NCBI RefSeq assembly: GCF_013004375.1
Contig: NZ_JABERI010000014.1
Coordinates: 62,001 to 126,000 of the forward strand
DNA from: Acinetobacter terrae
Lineage (GTDB): Bacteria > Pseudomonadota > Gammaproteobacteria > Pseudomonadales > Moraxellaceae
Direction of reading: 5' to 3'
Length of the DNA stretch: 64,000 bases
Positions within the stretch are counted from its first letter, which is position 1. Every line of letters begins with the position of its first letter. Below the pieces are notes generated by a model. It was not told the origin of the DNA, ran no database searches, and saw only the letters and a program-made list of their open reading frames with translations. Shown here piece by piece: positions 1 through 10,616 of this stretch. Made by a program: the position numbers and the translations under genes.

Positions 1-2219
1 CATACCCAGGCACTTTTCAACTGATACTGCTCAAAGGCTTTTAGACTGGTCACCAATAACCCCGCCTCACCCGATGGACGCAAACGGGTATCAATTTCAT
101 AGACTCGACCATCCAGAGTTTGCGTGGTCATCAATGACATCAACTTTTGAGCAACCCGCATGGCAAACTCGAACCCACTAATCGGCTTCTGACCATCAGT
201 ATCGCCCTGTTCACTCATATAGTGAATAAACACCAGATCCAGATCCGAGCCGTAGCCCATCTCGATTCCACCCAGCTTTCCATAGCCTGCCACGACAAAT
301 GCCATGTGATCCAGCGAACAACGCTGTCCCTCAGCATCAAGCGGATAGCCATGTTTTTTCGCAGTTATTTGATAAGCCAAATGTAAAGTGGCATTGACCG
401 AAACTTCTGCAATATCGGTCAGCGCATCGGATACTTTCATCAATGGGCTTTCGGCTAAAACATCACTGGCTGCAACCGCCAAGACATTGGATTTTTTGAA
501 TAATCTCAGAACTCGCATTTGATCTTCTACTTGATCAATCTCAATGCGAAGTAGTTGCTGACGTAAAGAATCTTCCAAATCTTGACGTTTGGGCAATTCA
601 AAATCCATCGACAAGAATTCATCCAACAACACTGGATAATGGGTGAGTTCTTCACAAATCCACGGGCTCACGGTAGACATTTTAACCAGACGCTGCAGCG
701 CACCTTTGCTTTCAATCAGCATTACCAGATACACCGTCCGACGCATCACCGATTCAACCAAGGGCATTAAACGCAAGAGTGCCACTTGTGGCTTATCAGA
801 CTGCAAAATGGCTTCAATCAAATGCGGCCAAAAGGTTTTTAAGCGTTGCACTGCTTTAGCCGGCAATTTCTTTAGTGCATGCCCATACCAAAATTCATGG
901 ATGAGATTTTTTGCATTGTCATCCAAAACATCATTGAGCTGTTTTTCCAGCAAGCTAAAACTCTCGATCAAAGGATCAGGTTCTTTTTCTTTAATCAGGT
1001 GTTCAAACTGAAAAATAACTTTGGCGCGTTTCTGATTCAGAAATGCGATGAAGACATCCCAATCAGCAAAGCCTAAAGTTTCAATCATACGCTGACGTAA
1101 TTCAGGCTCACTCGGCAAGGACTGGGTTTGTTGATCATTCAAGGCTTGGATGGCATGTTCAACACGGCGCAGGAACAAATAAGCATCTTCCAGTTCAGCC
1201 ACGGCTGGCGCATCAAGCAAACCCACTCCCCCCAAATGATGCAGGCTGACTAAACATTGACGATCCTGCAATTCAAGCTTAGATCCCCCGTAAATCAGCT
1301 GAAAAACCTGCACAATAAATTCGACTTCACGAATTCCCCCTGCGCCAAGCTTAATATCATCTTCAATATTACGGCGCAGTACTTCGCGCTCAATCATTGC
1401 CTTCATTTCACGCATGGCTTCAAAGGCAGTGTAATCAACATATTTACGGAACACGAAAGGTCGGGTCATATCCAGTAGTTCATTGCCTTCTTTTCCACCG
1501 GTCACAATACGCGCTTTAATCCAGGCATAACGCTCCCATTCACGCCCATGCTGACTTAAGTATTTTTCCAACGCAACATGACTAATCGCCAGCGCCGAAC
1601 CATCACCCCATGGACGCAAACGCATATCGACACGGAACACGAATCCATCCGCAGTCATATGATCCAGCAGATAAATCAGTTTCTGTCCCCACAAAATACA
1701 GAACTGCTGCACATCAATGCATTTACGACCATTGGTTTCACCTTGCTCATCAAAGGCAAAAATAAGATCTATATCACTTGAAAGATTAAGTTCTTGAGCA
1801 CCCAGTTTACCCATGGCAACCACAATTAAATCTTGTACCGTACCGTTGTAACCCATCGGCTCTCCGTGCTTTGCAACCAGAGGAATACGTGCGAATTTTT
1901 TTGCTGCACAAATAGATGCATCGGCAAAGTCTGAAAGCTCACGGGTCAAGGTGACCACATCGGTAAGTTGATTGGCATCCTGCCAGATCCAGCGAAACAT
2001 CAAACGTGCGCGAAGAACACGAATGGCACGCATCCATGTGCTTTCATCGGTGATGTTGTCTAAAGCAGTATCAACAAAATTCTGGATTTGATTGGTGCTT
2101 AAAGGAACGAGAAATTGGTCAATTGCATAATCTTGTTCGAGGAGTACTGCATGATTTCCCAATACTTGTTCTGCGTATTGGCTAGCACGTAATGTTTTGT
2201 GCAATTGTTCCGCATTCAT
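1..2219 (-). CDS. glnE: Bifunctional glutamine synthetase adenylyltransferase/deadenylase, 3' end cut off by window edge
   Basis: GlnE attaches AMP to, and removes it from, a tyrosine of glutamine synthetase in response to PII, so it sets nitrogen assimilation activity. The minus-strand frame is open from an ATG at 2219 to the window edge, about 739 codons of the usual 900-950. The two nucleotidyltransferase modules expected of the family are visible. The first has MGKLGAQELNLSSDIDLIF at roughly residues 140-160. The second has GYGKLGGIEMGYGSDLDLVF near residue 680. Each carries the G-G-x-x-L-x-x-x-SDxDL core with the metal-binding aspartates. The C-terminal regulatory part lies outside the window. 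An 82-base gap separates it from the histidine kinase gene upstream on the same strand, so the two could be co-transcribed. The family assignment is firm. Confidence 0.95.
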   Translation of the reverse strand, partial: MNAEQLHKTLRASQYAEQVLGNHAVLLEQDYAIDQFLVPLSTNQIQNFVDTALDNITDESTWMRAIRVLRARLMFRWIWQDANQLTDVVTLTRELSDFADASICAAKKFARIPLVAKHGEPMGYNGTVQDLIVVAMGKLGAQELNLSSDIDLIFAFDEQGETNGRKCIDVQQFCILWGQKLIYLLDHMTADGFVFRVDMRLRPWGDGSALAISHVALEKYLSQHGREWERYAWIKARIVTGGKEGNELLDMTRPFVFRKYVDYTAFEAMREMKAMIEREVLRRNIEDDIKLGAGGIREVEFIVQVFQLIYGGSKLELQDRQCLVSLHHLGGVGLLDAPAVAELEDAYLFLRRVEHAIQALNDQQTQSLPSEPELRQRMIETLGFADWDVFIAFLNQKRAKVIFQFEHLIKEKEPDPLIESFSLLEKQLNDVLDDNAKNLIHEFWYGHALKKLPAKAVQRLKTFWPHLIEAILQSDKPQVALLRLMPLVESVMRRTVYLVMLIESKGALQRLVKMSTVSPWICEELTHYPVLLDEFLSMDFELPKRQDLEDSLRQQLLRIEIDQVEDQMRVLRLFKKSNVLAVAASDVLAESPLMKVSDALTDIAEVSVNATLHLAYQITAKKHGYPLDAEGQRCSLDHMAFVVAGYGKLGGIEMGYGSDLDLVFIHYMSEQGDTDGQKPISGFEFAMRVAQKLMSLMTTQTLDGRVYEIDTRLRPSGEAGLLVTSLKAFEQYQLKSAWV

Positions 2220-2301
2220 TTTCAAACCTTCAGCCGAGTTTTTTCTAGTTATATCAGCTGAAAAGAAATAGTGGAAAATAAATTTAGCATTCTGTTCTGA
2301 T

Positions 2302-3573
2302 TTATTCAGTAATGGCTTGCTTCATACCATTCAAAGATAAAGTTTGATGCGCATTCAGGGCTGTCGGTAAAGAGACTTTAAATGTTGTCCCTGCACCTTC
2401 TTTGGATTGCACAGAAATTTTACCTTGATTCAAATCCACGAAACGTTGACATAACACCAAGCCCAATCCCATGCCTTTCTCACCGGCAGTCCCTTTAAAA
2501 CTTACCGTTAAGCGGGGTTGAAAAAGCTCGTCAATCTGCTGTTGAGTCATTCCTAAACCGGTATCTTGAATGTATATATCAACATACTGTGCGGATTGTT
2601 CTGCATGAATGGTGACTTTCCCGGTACCATCGACATGGGTGAATTTCAGTGCATTTGAAACCAAGTTCTGTAAAACAGAGGTCACCATATTAATATCGGC
2701 ATAGACTTTGATATCGTCAGGCACCTGATCAATCAGCTGGATATTTTTCTTAACCGCCAAGCTATTCAAGACATCAAAAACAATTTTTGAAGATTGTTTT
2801 AAATTAAAATTAATCGGGTGGTAAACAAAGCGTCCACCTTCTGCCATAGCCCAATTCAGTAAACTTTCCAAAAGATTATAGGTGGACTGTGAAGTGTCCA
2901 ATAAATAATCGGCAATACTCTGAATACTAGAATCATCCAGTGTTTCTCGCTCCTGAGCCAAAACTTCCGAGAAACCGATTAAGCCATGAAATGGCGCACG
3001 CAGATCATGCGCAATAATTTGAAAAAACTTGGTTTTACTAAAATTTAAAGCAGATTGCTGTTCATATAATTCTTTGAGCTCTGCATAGTTTGAACGTAAT
3101 TCAATGATATTAATCAAGCTCATGGCAAATTCATGCACCAGCTGTAAATTTGCCTCATTAAAGGCTTCAGTCTGCTCATCGAATAAAAGGACTTGTCCAA
3201 TAGACTCTGTTTTATTGATTTTTAAATCGAAACCGACAATTCGGTTATGCCCAACACCCAAATCATGCACATGTTGAGAAAAAGCAGCATAGTTCTTATG
3301 TTTTGTTGTGAGAATAGTATCGCCTTCAAAAAAGGAGACTAAATTGGCTTCTTTTTGCGCATGAAACGCTTTAAACGATTCAGGTGCAGAATACCAAATA
3401 TAGGGTTCATGATGAAAAGCAAGAATGCCACGCTCTGCTTGCAGAATGCCACGCGCAAACTTTAAAAAACCTTCGACACGATTTTCCGAAGTAAAAACAC
3501 CAAGCAATAATGATATTCTACATGCACTGAGTTGCTCAGTTTCCGAGCCTATTTCGAGTAACTGCATTTTCAT
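2302..3573 (-). CDS. Soluble sensor histidine kinase (GAF-like sensor, HisKA, HATPase_c)
   Basis: This is a two-component sensor kinase of about 423 residues without membrane segments, so it should sense a cytoplasmic signal. The N-terminal ~170 residues resemble a GAF-type sensory fold. HisKA follows with the H-box HDLRAPFHGLIGF. HATPase_c has the N-box NLVSNALKFTH, G1 DTGLGM and G2 GEKGMGLGLVL. No response regulator is encoded next to it, so it is an orphan whose partner is unknown. I chose the ATG at 3573 because a GAGG ribosome-binding site lies five bases upstream. The frame can be extended to a TTG at 3645, but that start has only a weak GAAAG upstream. Kinase function is certain and the signal is not known. 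Confidence 0.85.
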   Translation of the reverse strand: MKMQLLEIGSETEQLSACRISLLLGVFTSENRVEGFLKFARGILQAERGILAFHHEPYIWYSAPESFKAFHAQKEANLVSFFEGDTILTTKHKNYAAFSQHVHDLGVGHNRIVGFDLKINKTESIGQVLLFDEQTEAFNEANLQLVHEFAMSLINIIELRSNYAELKELYEQQSALNFSKTKFFQIIAHDLRAPFHGLIGFSEVLAQERETLDDSSIQSIADYLLDTSQSTYNLLESLLNWAMAEGGRFVYHPINFNLKQSSKIVFDVLNSLAVKKNIQLIDQVPDDIKVYADINMVTSVLQNLVSNALKFTHVDGTGKVTIHAEQSAQYVDIYIQDTGLGMTQQQIDELFQPRLTVSFKGTAGEKGMGLGLVLCQRFVDLNQGKISVQSKEGAGTTFKVSLPTALNAHQTLSLNGMKQAITE

Positions 3574-3764
3574 ATCTGCCTCGTAAATTTGTTTTACCCC
3601 TATTGATAAAAAAAAACTAACTATTCCCCTTAACTTTATTAACAAACTTTCACATAGAACACAATGAAAAAAGACACAAACAGATCAAAAGTGACAATTT
3701 AAGGCAGATTTGCTTTTTAGTTATTCTTTATTCAAAATTTAGTCAGAAATTTTCTTTAGACAAT

Positions 3765-3803
3765 AAAAAACCCTAAGCCTTTAGTACTGGCTTGGGGTTT
3801 TTT
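3765..3803 (-). terminator. Rho-independent terminator after tRNA-Leu
   Basis: A near-perfect inverted repeat (arms about 3765-3779 and 3789-3803, core CCCTAAGCC / GGCTTGGGG) is flanked by A- and T-runs on both sides. It starts six bases beyond the tRNA 3' end. It could also act against transcription from the other strand. Confidence 0.8.
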
Positions 3804-3808
3804 GAATC

Positions 3809-3895
3809 TGGTCCCGAGGGTCGGACTCGAACCGACACGTCATCTCTGACAGCGGATTTTGAGTCCGCCGCGTCTACCAATTTCACCACCTCGGG
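3809..3895 (-). tRNA. tRNA-Leu (anticodon CAA)
   Basis: Read on the minus strand, the acceptor stem is CCCGAGG paired with CCTCGGG, followed by discriminator A and an encoded CCA. The D-arm contains AAATTGGTAGACGC. The anticodon stem is GCGGA/TCCGC with loop CTCAAAA, which gives anticodon CAA for UUG codons. A long class II variable arm (about TGTCAGAGATGACG) marks tRNA-Leu. The T-arm is GTCGG-TTCGAGT-CCGAC. Total length is 87 bases including CCA. Confidence 0.96.
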
Positions 3896-3929
3896 AAAGG
3901 GGCTACAAGCGCATTAGCTTGTGGTGGCT

Positions 3930-3957
3930 ATATTACTATCAAACTTAGAATTGTCAA
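3930..3957 (-). promoter_or_regulatory. Sigma70-type promoter of tRNA-Leu
   Basis: On the minus strand a perfect TTGACA -35 box (3957-3952) is followed after 16 bases by TAATAT (3935-3930). Transcription would start near 3923, leaving a leader of roughly 28 bases before the tRNA. The leader contains a small inverted repeat, ACAAGC/GCTTGT (3905-3922). Confidence 0.75.
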
Positions 3958-4089
3958 TTATCTAATTGAATCAATTGATCACTTTTATAGCAAAAGCAAA
4001 AACTTTGTCTTAAAAAGCATCAGATACCCTCTCGTTTACCCTTTTCAGGACTATAATGCGGACGTTTTTCTTATTTTTATACATTGAAG

Positions 4090-5127
4090 ATGCAACTTTC
4101 TGACTTTAACTTTGATCTCCCTGACGAACTCATTGCTCGCTACCCTCTAGATACGCGTAGTGCTTCACGTCTTTTGCACCTAGATTCACAAGGGCAATAT
4201 CACGATTGTCATTTTACCGACATTCTTGATTTACTCGATTCTGGTGACTTACTGATTTTAAACGACACCAAAGTGATGAAAGCACGCCTGAAAGGTAAAC
4301 GTGCCTCTGGTGGCGCTGTAGAAGTTTTAGTGGAACGGATGCAGGACAAATTTATTGCACACTGCCACATTAAAGCCAGCAACTCGCCTAAAGCAGGTGC
4401 TGAACTTTTTATTGGTGAAGATGCGGTAAAAGTAACAGTGCAAGGTCGCCACGAAAACCTGTTTATTGTCGAATTTTCACAACCGATTTTAGATGTCTTG
4501 GATCAATACGGTGCTTTACCGATTCCACCTTATTTCAACCGTGAAGCAGAAGCCATTGATACCGAACGCTATCAAACCGTATTTAATGACCCGACAAAAT
4601 TGGCAAGCGTCGCAGCACCCACCGCTAGCCTGCACTTCGACCAAGACTTACTAGAAAAACTTGAAGCCAAAGGTATTCAAAAAACTTTTGTGACATTGCA
4701 TGTCGGTGCAGGCACATTCTTGCCGGTACGTACTACCGACATTCAAAACCACATCATGCACAGTGAATGGTGTGATGTTCCGGAACATACCGTTGAACTG
4801 ATTCGTCAAACCAAAGCCCGTGGCAATAAAGTCATTTCGGTTGGAACAACAGCAACCCGTGCCATTGAAAGTGCGGCTCAGGCTCATGGCGGTACATTAG
4901 ATGCGTGGACAGGTGATACACAAATTTTCATCTATCCAGGTTATGAATTTAAAGTGGTGGATCGTTTAATTACCAACTTCCATTTACCTGAATCCACCTT
5001 ATTAATGCTCGTTTCAGCATTGTCGAATCGTGATAATATTTTAAATGCCTATCATCATGCTGTAGAAGAAAAATACCGCTTCTTTAGTTATGGCGATGCC
5101 ATGCTGATTGATAAAATTACGCCTTAA
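4090..5127 (+). CDS. queA: S-adenosylmethionine:tRNA ribosyltransferase-isomerase QueA
   Basis: QueA transfers and isomerises the ribosyl moiety of SAM onto preQ1-modified tRNA to give epoxyqueuosine, the step after Tgt in queuosine synthesis. The 345-residue product matches the family along its length. Landmarks are [17 protein letters not shown], the block [33 protein letters not shown] and the C-terminal [15 protein letters not shown] plus [14 protein letters not shown] start at the ATG at 4090 because other QueA proteins begin at this position; a TTG two codons upstream (4084) is the alternative. A TATAAT hexamer at 4052-4057 suggests a promoter, but no good -35 box is seen. tgt lies 2 kb downstream, separated by the DUF3137/LemA pair. 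Confidence 0.96.
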   Translation: MQLSDFNFDLPDELIARYPLDTRSASRLLHLDSQGQYHDCHFTDILDLLDSGDLLILNDTKVMKARLKGKRASGGAVEVLVERMQDKFIAHCHIKASNSPKAGAELFIGEDAVKVTVQGRHENLFIVEFSQPILDVLDQYGALPIPPYFNREAEAIDTERYQTVFNDPTKLASVAAPTASLHFDQDLLEKLEAKGIQKTFVTLHVGAGTFLPVRTTDIQNHIMHSEWCDVPEHTVELIRQTKARGNKVISVGTTATRAIESAAQAHGGTLDAWTGDTQIFIYPGYEFKVVDRLITNFHLPESTLLMLVSALSNRDNILNAYHHAVEEKYRFFSYGDAMLIDKITP

Positions 5128-5153
5128 TATTTGCCGATAAAAAGAAGCACACC

Positions 5154-6182
5154 ATGCCGCTCGATACTGTTAAACATTCGATTCATATTCGACGTAAAAA
5201 AAATGAACGGGTTTTTCAGAATATTGCGCGGCTATGGGAGATTGGTCGTCAGGCTCAAACCCAGCAAGATATCCTAGATAGTTTGCATCCGTGGAATGCG
5301 CCGATTGTGCTCAAATTTGAAAATGTCTTACCGCTACTTTTAGCTGCGCTGGGACTTTTTTTTATGCTGCTGATTTTTATTCTCCCGACCAATATCTGGC
5401 TACAGATTTGTCTGGTGACCGGACTATTTATGATTTTCTGGGCCTATATCAGCTATGAAGATAAAAAGCCCATTGACGAGGTCATTGAGTTTTTAGAACA
5501 ACAGTCCATCGCTAAAAAATACCAGTTAGCCTTCCAGCAACAACCACAACATATTTCTGTTCCGCTGCAACCGGTTTTATTCATTGCCCATTTAAAACGG
5601 CTGTTTCCGGTGTTTAATCAAGGCACCCTCTCGAATGATATTCCCTATTATGCCAGTACGGTCTGGGCAGATGAGGAAGGCAAAGAACATCAAGTCATGG
5701 TCTTTCAATACCATTATATCAATCAAGTCCGCGTCCGTGATAAAGATGGCAATGATGTCAAAGTCAAAGAAGTCCATAAAGATTTATGGGGTGTATTCGT
5801 TTTTGATGTAGAGATCCAAGGTCTTGCAGTTACAACGGCACGGAAGAACTTTTATTACCCTTATAGTTTTCCCTGGCATACCAGTGATATTCAGACCAAT
5901 GAAAAATTAAACATTTTTGGCAGTGATGAAATGCAAACTGCGAAATTACTATCACCGGCATTTGTATTAAAATTGGCTGATTTTTTTGCCCAGCGTCAGG
6001 GCGATTTAATATTCCATCCCACGAGCCATACCTTATGCTTTTTAGGTCCTGCTGATTTATTTAAAATATCGACACAAGCTAAAAACATTCAAGATATTTC
6101 CGCATTACGTGGACACTTACGCACTTTTAAATTACCTTATTTAGAAAGCTTACAGCGTGACTTAACGCACTTTTTAAAATAA
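5154..6182 (+). CDS. DUF3137-type membrane protein next to LemA
   Basis: This 342-residue protein has a charged N-terminus (about 55 residues), then two adjacent hydrophobic helices at about 60-78 and 82-98, then a large soluble domain with a central beta-rich part (about residues 155-235). This layout matches DUF3137 proteins, which often sit beside lemA. Function is not known. It begins 26 bases after queA and ends 28 bases before lemA, so the three genes probably share a transcript. I recognise the family by domain layout and neighbour rather than by a catalytic motif. Confidence 0.7.
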   Translation: MPLDTVKHSIHIRRKKNERVFQNIARLWEIGRQAQTQQDILDSLHPWNAPIVLKFENVLPLLLAALGLFFMLLIFILPTNIWLQICLVTGLFMIFWAYISYEDKKPIDEVIEFLEQQSIAKKYQLAFQQQPQHISVPLQPVLFIAHLKRLFPVFNQGTLSNDIPYYASTVWADEEGKEHQVMVFQYHYINQVRVRDKDGNDVKVKEVHKDLWGVFVFDVEIQGLAVTTARKNFYYPYSFPWHTSDIQTNEKLNIFGSDEMQTAKLLSPAFVLKLADFFAQRQGDLIFHPTSHTLCFLGPADLFKISTQAKNIQDISALRGHLRTFKLPYLESLQRDLTHFLK

Positions 6183-6210
6183 CAAGGTTGGATGTTTTGG
6201 GGACATATAA

Positions 6211-6777
6211 ATGGGGCTGTTAATTTTTTTGCTATTGATCATTGCCGTGGTCGTTGCATGTATCATGATTCGTAATAATATTGTTCGTCATCACAATGCT
6301 TCTGTACGCGCCTGGTCAGATGTGGCCAGCTATGAACGTCAAAAAATAAAGATTCTGGATGGCTTACAGCCTTTAGTTGAGCAATATTCAGGTTTTGAAA
6401 AAGGCACTTTAGAAAAAGTGACTGAACTGCGTCAGAATATTTTAAATCTCAATTCAAATAATACCGATGTATCTCAATTACAACGCATTGAAAGCTTAAA
6501 TAAAGAATTGATGCGTAGTCTAAATGTGGTGGTTGAAAACTATCCCGAACTTAAAGCCAATGAAATTTATCTGAAAATGATGAATGAAATTGAAGAACAA
6601 AATGAAAATGTCGGCGCAGCCATTACCATTTTTAATCGTAATGTGGAACTATTTAATAACCATATTCAGGTTTTCCCCAATAACATTGTGAACACCATGA
6701 CCATGGGTAAAAAAGCCATTCGTCCCTTTCGAGATCAAGCGGTCACTCAAAATTTTGACTATCGACCTAATTTTTAA
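6211..6777 (+). CDS. LemA family protein
   Basis: The 188-residue product has an N-terminal transmembrane helix (about 2-22) followed by a long helical domain. Its start, RNNIVRHHNASVRAWSDVAS, is the usual LemA entry: a short cytoplasmic or periplasmic stub, then coiled helices. The C-terminal NNHIQVFPNNIV is also typical, being the family's YN...FP.N motif. LemA proteins are membrane-anchored helical proteins of poorly defined role, often paired with membrane-associated partners such as DUF3137. The gene follows the DUF3137 gene closely. Confidence 0.88.
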   Translation: MGLLIFLLLIIAVVVACIMIRNNIVRHHNASVRAWSDVASYERQKIKILDGLQPLVEQYSGFEKGTLEKVTELRQNILNLNSNNTDVSQLQRIESLNKELMRSLNVVVENYPELKANEIYLKMMNEIEEQNENVGAAITIFNRNVELFNNHIQVFPNNIVNTMTMGKKAIRPFRDQAVTQNFDYRPNF

Positions 6778-6781
6778 TACC

Positions 6782-6830
6782 TTGGGACTTCTTGTATTCA
6801 CCCTTCATAAATAACCGCAAGAAGCCCAAA
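6782..6830. repeat. Inverted repeat downstream of lemA
   Basis: Arms TTGGGACTTCTTG (about 6782-6794) and CAAGAAGCCCAA (about 6818-6829) are complementary apart from one bulge and enclose a 23-base loop. There is no T-run, so it is not a standard terminator. It may be a structured 3' UTR end for the queA-lemA transcript. Confidence 0.4.
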
Positions 6831-6894
6831 AACTATAATTTAAAAAAAATATTAACTTCATAAAAAGAATAAAGCTCATGTTAGAACACATACC

Positions 6895-8218
<1,324 letters not shown>

Positions 8219-8324
8219 TCTTTCAGCATTTGCGCTGAAGAAAAAGACAGGGTAAATTGCTGAACAAGTTATTTTATTTATCATCATATTGTTGATATAC
8301 AGTTTTTTATTTTAGGAAAATGAA

Positions 8325-8654
8325 ATGAGCCTTTTTATTTCTACTGCTCACGCAGCGGGTGAAGCTGCAACCCAACCAAGTTTGGTAACTAACCTTTTGA
8401 TGATTGCTGTATTTGTCGCAATTTTCTATTTCCTCATTTGGCGCCCTCAAGCAAAACGCGCTAAAGAACACCGCACCCTGGTTGAAAGCCTAGGTGTAGG
8501 TAGTGAAGTCGTTTTTGCAGGCGGTTTAATGGGTAAAATCACTAAGATTGAAGGTGATTTTGCAGTGGTTGAATTAAGCCGTGGCGTAGAAGTAAAAGTT
8601 CAGCGTGCAAGTGTGATTTCAGTTCTTCCTGAAGGCACATTAAATAATCTTTAA
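8325..8654 (+). CDS. yajC: Sec translocon accessory protein YajC
   Basis: YajC is a small inner-membrane partner of SecDF. The 109-residue product has one hydrophobic helix (about 20-42, ending in FLIWRPQAKRAKEH, the family signature) and a small cytoplasmic domain with LGVGSEVVFAGGLMGKI. An AGGA ribosome-binding site precedes the ATG. It is followed directly by secD, the usual yajC-secD-secF order, although a hairpin terminator at 8661-8687 separates them. Confidence 0.97.
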   Translation: MSLFISTAHAAGEAATQPSLVTNLLMIAVFVAIFYFLIWRPQAKRAKEHRTLVESLGVGSEVVFAGGLMGKITKIEGDFAVVELSRGVEVKVQRASVISVLPEGTLNNL

Positions 8655-8660
8655 TCAAAA

Positions 8661-8687
8661 AAAAGTCGTGCCCTAGCACGACTTTTT
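8661..8687 (+). terminator. Hairpin terminator/attenuator between yajC and secD
   Basis: AAAAGTCGTGC and GCACGACTTTT form a perfect stem around the loop CCTA, followed by T residues. It lies seven bases after the yajC stop and 20 bases before secD. It should therefore lower secDF expression relative to yajC unless transcription reads through. Confidence 0.8.
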
Positions 8688-8706
8688 CATTTTAAGAAGA
8701 AAACAA

Positions 8707-10608
8707 ATGCGTTACCCAGCATGGAAATATCTGCTGATCATCGTGGTTTTGATGATTAGCACATTATATGCCCTGCCTAGTTTGTATCCCGATGAACCTG
8801 CTGTTCAAATTTCGGGTGCCAAAGCCGGTACCCAAATTGATCAAAGCATCGTACAAAAAGCAGAGCAATTATTAGAAAGTGAAAAAATTCCAAGCCATGA
8901 CAACAGCTTTAGCAATAATGCTGCCCTTTTGCGTCTCGATACTTCTGAAGCACAGTTAAAAGCCAAAGAAGTATTACGTCGTGGACTTGGCGATAATTAT
9001 GTTGTTGCATTGAACCTTGCGCCAACCACTCCTGAATGGCTACAAAAAATTGGTGCAAAACCAATGAAATTGGGTCTGGATTTACGTGGTGGTGTGCACT
9101 TCTTGCTTGAAGTGGATATGGATAAAGCCATCAGTCAGCGTATGGAAACATCTGCGACTGATTTGCGTCGTCAACTTCGTGACAACAAGCTGAAATTCAA
9201 TAGTCTTGCGTTGAATAACAACACCATTACGGTGCAGTTTGCCAATAACAGTGATCGTGATGCGGTTATGGACTTCTTGCGTCGTAATGGCAATGAATTC
9301 ACTCAACAAGCGATTGCATCAGAGTCAGGTTCAACTTTACGTCTAAACTATACCGATGTCCGTAAGCAAGAAATTCAGTCTTATGCGGTAAACCAAAACT
9401 TAACCACTTTACGTAACCGTATTAACGAGTTGGGTGTAGCGGAAGCATTGGTTCAAACCCAAGGTAGCAATCGCATTGTGGTTGAACTTCCGGGTGTTCA
9501 GGATACTGCTGAAGCAAAACGTGTCTTGGGTCGTACAGCGAACCTGGAATTCCGCCTGGTTTCTGATTTGAATGACCAATATATCGATCCGTATACCGGT
9601 AAATCGACTGGAAAAGCATTACCTCCAGGTACAGAAATTTTTGCTTATGAATCACTGGATAGTGGCCGCGAATTATTATTGAACCGTAACCGTATTCTTA
9701 CCGGTGAACGTGTACAAAACGCTTCAAGTGGCTTTAGCCAAGATAGCGGTGGCGCTGAAGTAAATATTACTTTAGACAGTGCTGGCGGCAAACTGATGTC
9801 AGATGCAACACGTACTGCGGTTGGTAAACGCATGGCGGTATTGTTCATCGAGAACAAGCAAAAAATCAGCTATGTACCCGATCCTGTAACTGGTGCACAA
9901 ACTGAAGTGCGTACGCCTTATGCAGAATCTGTCGTGATTAATGCGGCAACCATTCAAGCTGTGTTAGGTTCTCAGTTCCGTATTACCGGTCTGGATTCTC
10001 CACAAGAAGCAGCTGAACTTGCGCTGATGCTTCGTGCAGGTGCTTTGGCTGCGCCAATGTACTTTGTTGAAGAACGTGTGGTTGGTCCAAGCCTGGGTCA
10101 AGAAAACATCGACAAAGGTGTGTTATCGACTCAAATCGGTTTCATCCTGGTTGCAATCTGGATGGTGGTATTCTTCCGTCTATTCGGTGTGATTGCTAAC
10201 TTTGCCCTGCTTGCCAATTTGGCGATGATCCTGACTGTCATGTCTTGGATTGGTGCTTCACTGACCCTTCCGGGTATTGCCGGTATCGTAATTACCATTG
10301 GTATGGCAGTCGATGCCAACGTACTGATCTGTGAGCGAATAAGGGAAGAGATGAAATGGGGAGCCTCGCCCAAACAAGCGATTGTCGCGGGTTATGATCG
10401 AGCCTATAACACCATTTTTGACTCGAACTTAACCACGTTCCTGGTTGCGTTTATTCTTTTTGCCATCGGTACAGGTCCTATCAAAGGCTTCGCCGTAACC
10501 TTGATGATCGGTATTATTTGCTCGATGTTTACTGCAATTACAGTGACCCGTGCAATCGTACAGCTCATTTATGGCAAAAAACGTAACTTGAAGAAGTTGA
10601 GCATTTAA
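8707..10608 (+). CDS. secD: Protein translocase subunit SecD
   Basis: SecD with SecF uses the proton motive force to pull secreted proteins through SecYEG and release them in the periplasm. The 633-residue product has an N-terminal membrane helix (about 6-25), then the large periplasmic P1 region with LGLDLRGGVHFLLEVDM (about 117-135). The NRINELGVAEALVQ and VVELPGVQDTAEAKRVLG blocks follow. The C-terminus has five membrane helices, including GIVITIGMAVDANVLICERI with the conserved aspartate of the proton path. Length matches other SecD proteins. It precedes secF by eight bases. Confidence 0.97.
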   Translation: MRYPAWKYLLIIVVLMISTLYALPSLYPDEPAVQISGAKAGTQIDQSIVQKAEQLLESEKIPSHDNSFSNNAALLRLDTSEAQLKAKEVLRRGLGDNYVVALNLAPTTPEWLQKIGAKPMKLGLDLRGGVHFLLEVDMDKAISQRMETSATDLRRQLRDNKLKFNSLALNNNTITVQFANNSDRDAVMDFLRRNGNEFTQQAIASESGSTLRLNYTDVRKQEIQSYAVNQNLTTLRNRINELGVAEALVQTQGSNRIVVELPGVQDTAEAKRVLGRTANLEFRLVSDLNDQYIDPYTGKSTGKALPPGTEIFAYESLDSGRELLLNRNRILTGERVQNASSGFSQDSGGAEVNITLDSAGGKLMSDATRTAVGKRMAVLFIENKQKISYVPDPVTGAQTEVRTPYAESVVINAATIQAVLGSQFRITGLDSPQEAAELALMLRAGALAAPMYFVEERVVGPSLGQENIDKGVLSTQIGFILVAIWMVVFFRLFGVIANFALLANLAMILTVMSWIGASLTLPGIAGIVITIGMAVDANVLICERIREEMKWGASPKQAIVAGYDRAYNTIFDSNLTTFLVAFILFAIGTGPIKGFAVTLMIGIICSMFTAITVTRAIVQLIYGKKRNLKKLSI

Positions 10609-10616
10609 GGAGATCT

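Noticed and set aside
4028-4057. Full promoter upstream of queA
   Set aside because: A TATAAT is present at 4052-4057, but no -35 box with acceptable spacing and no extended -10 TG. Only the -10 can be claimed.
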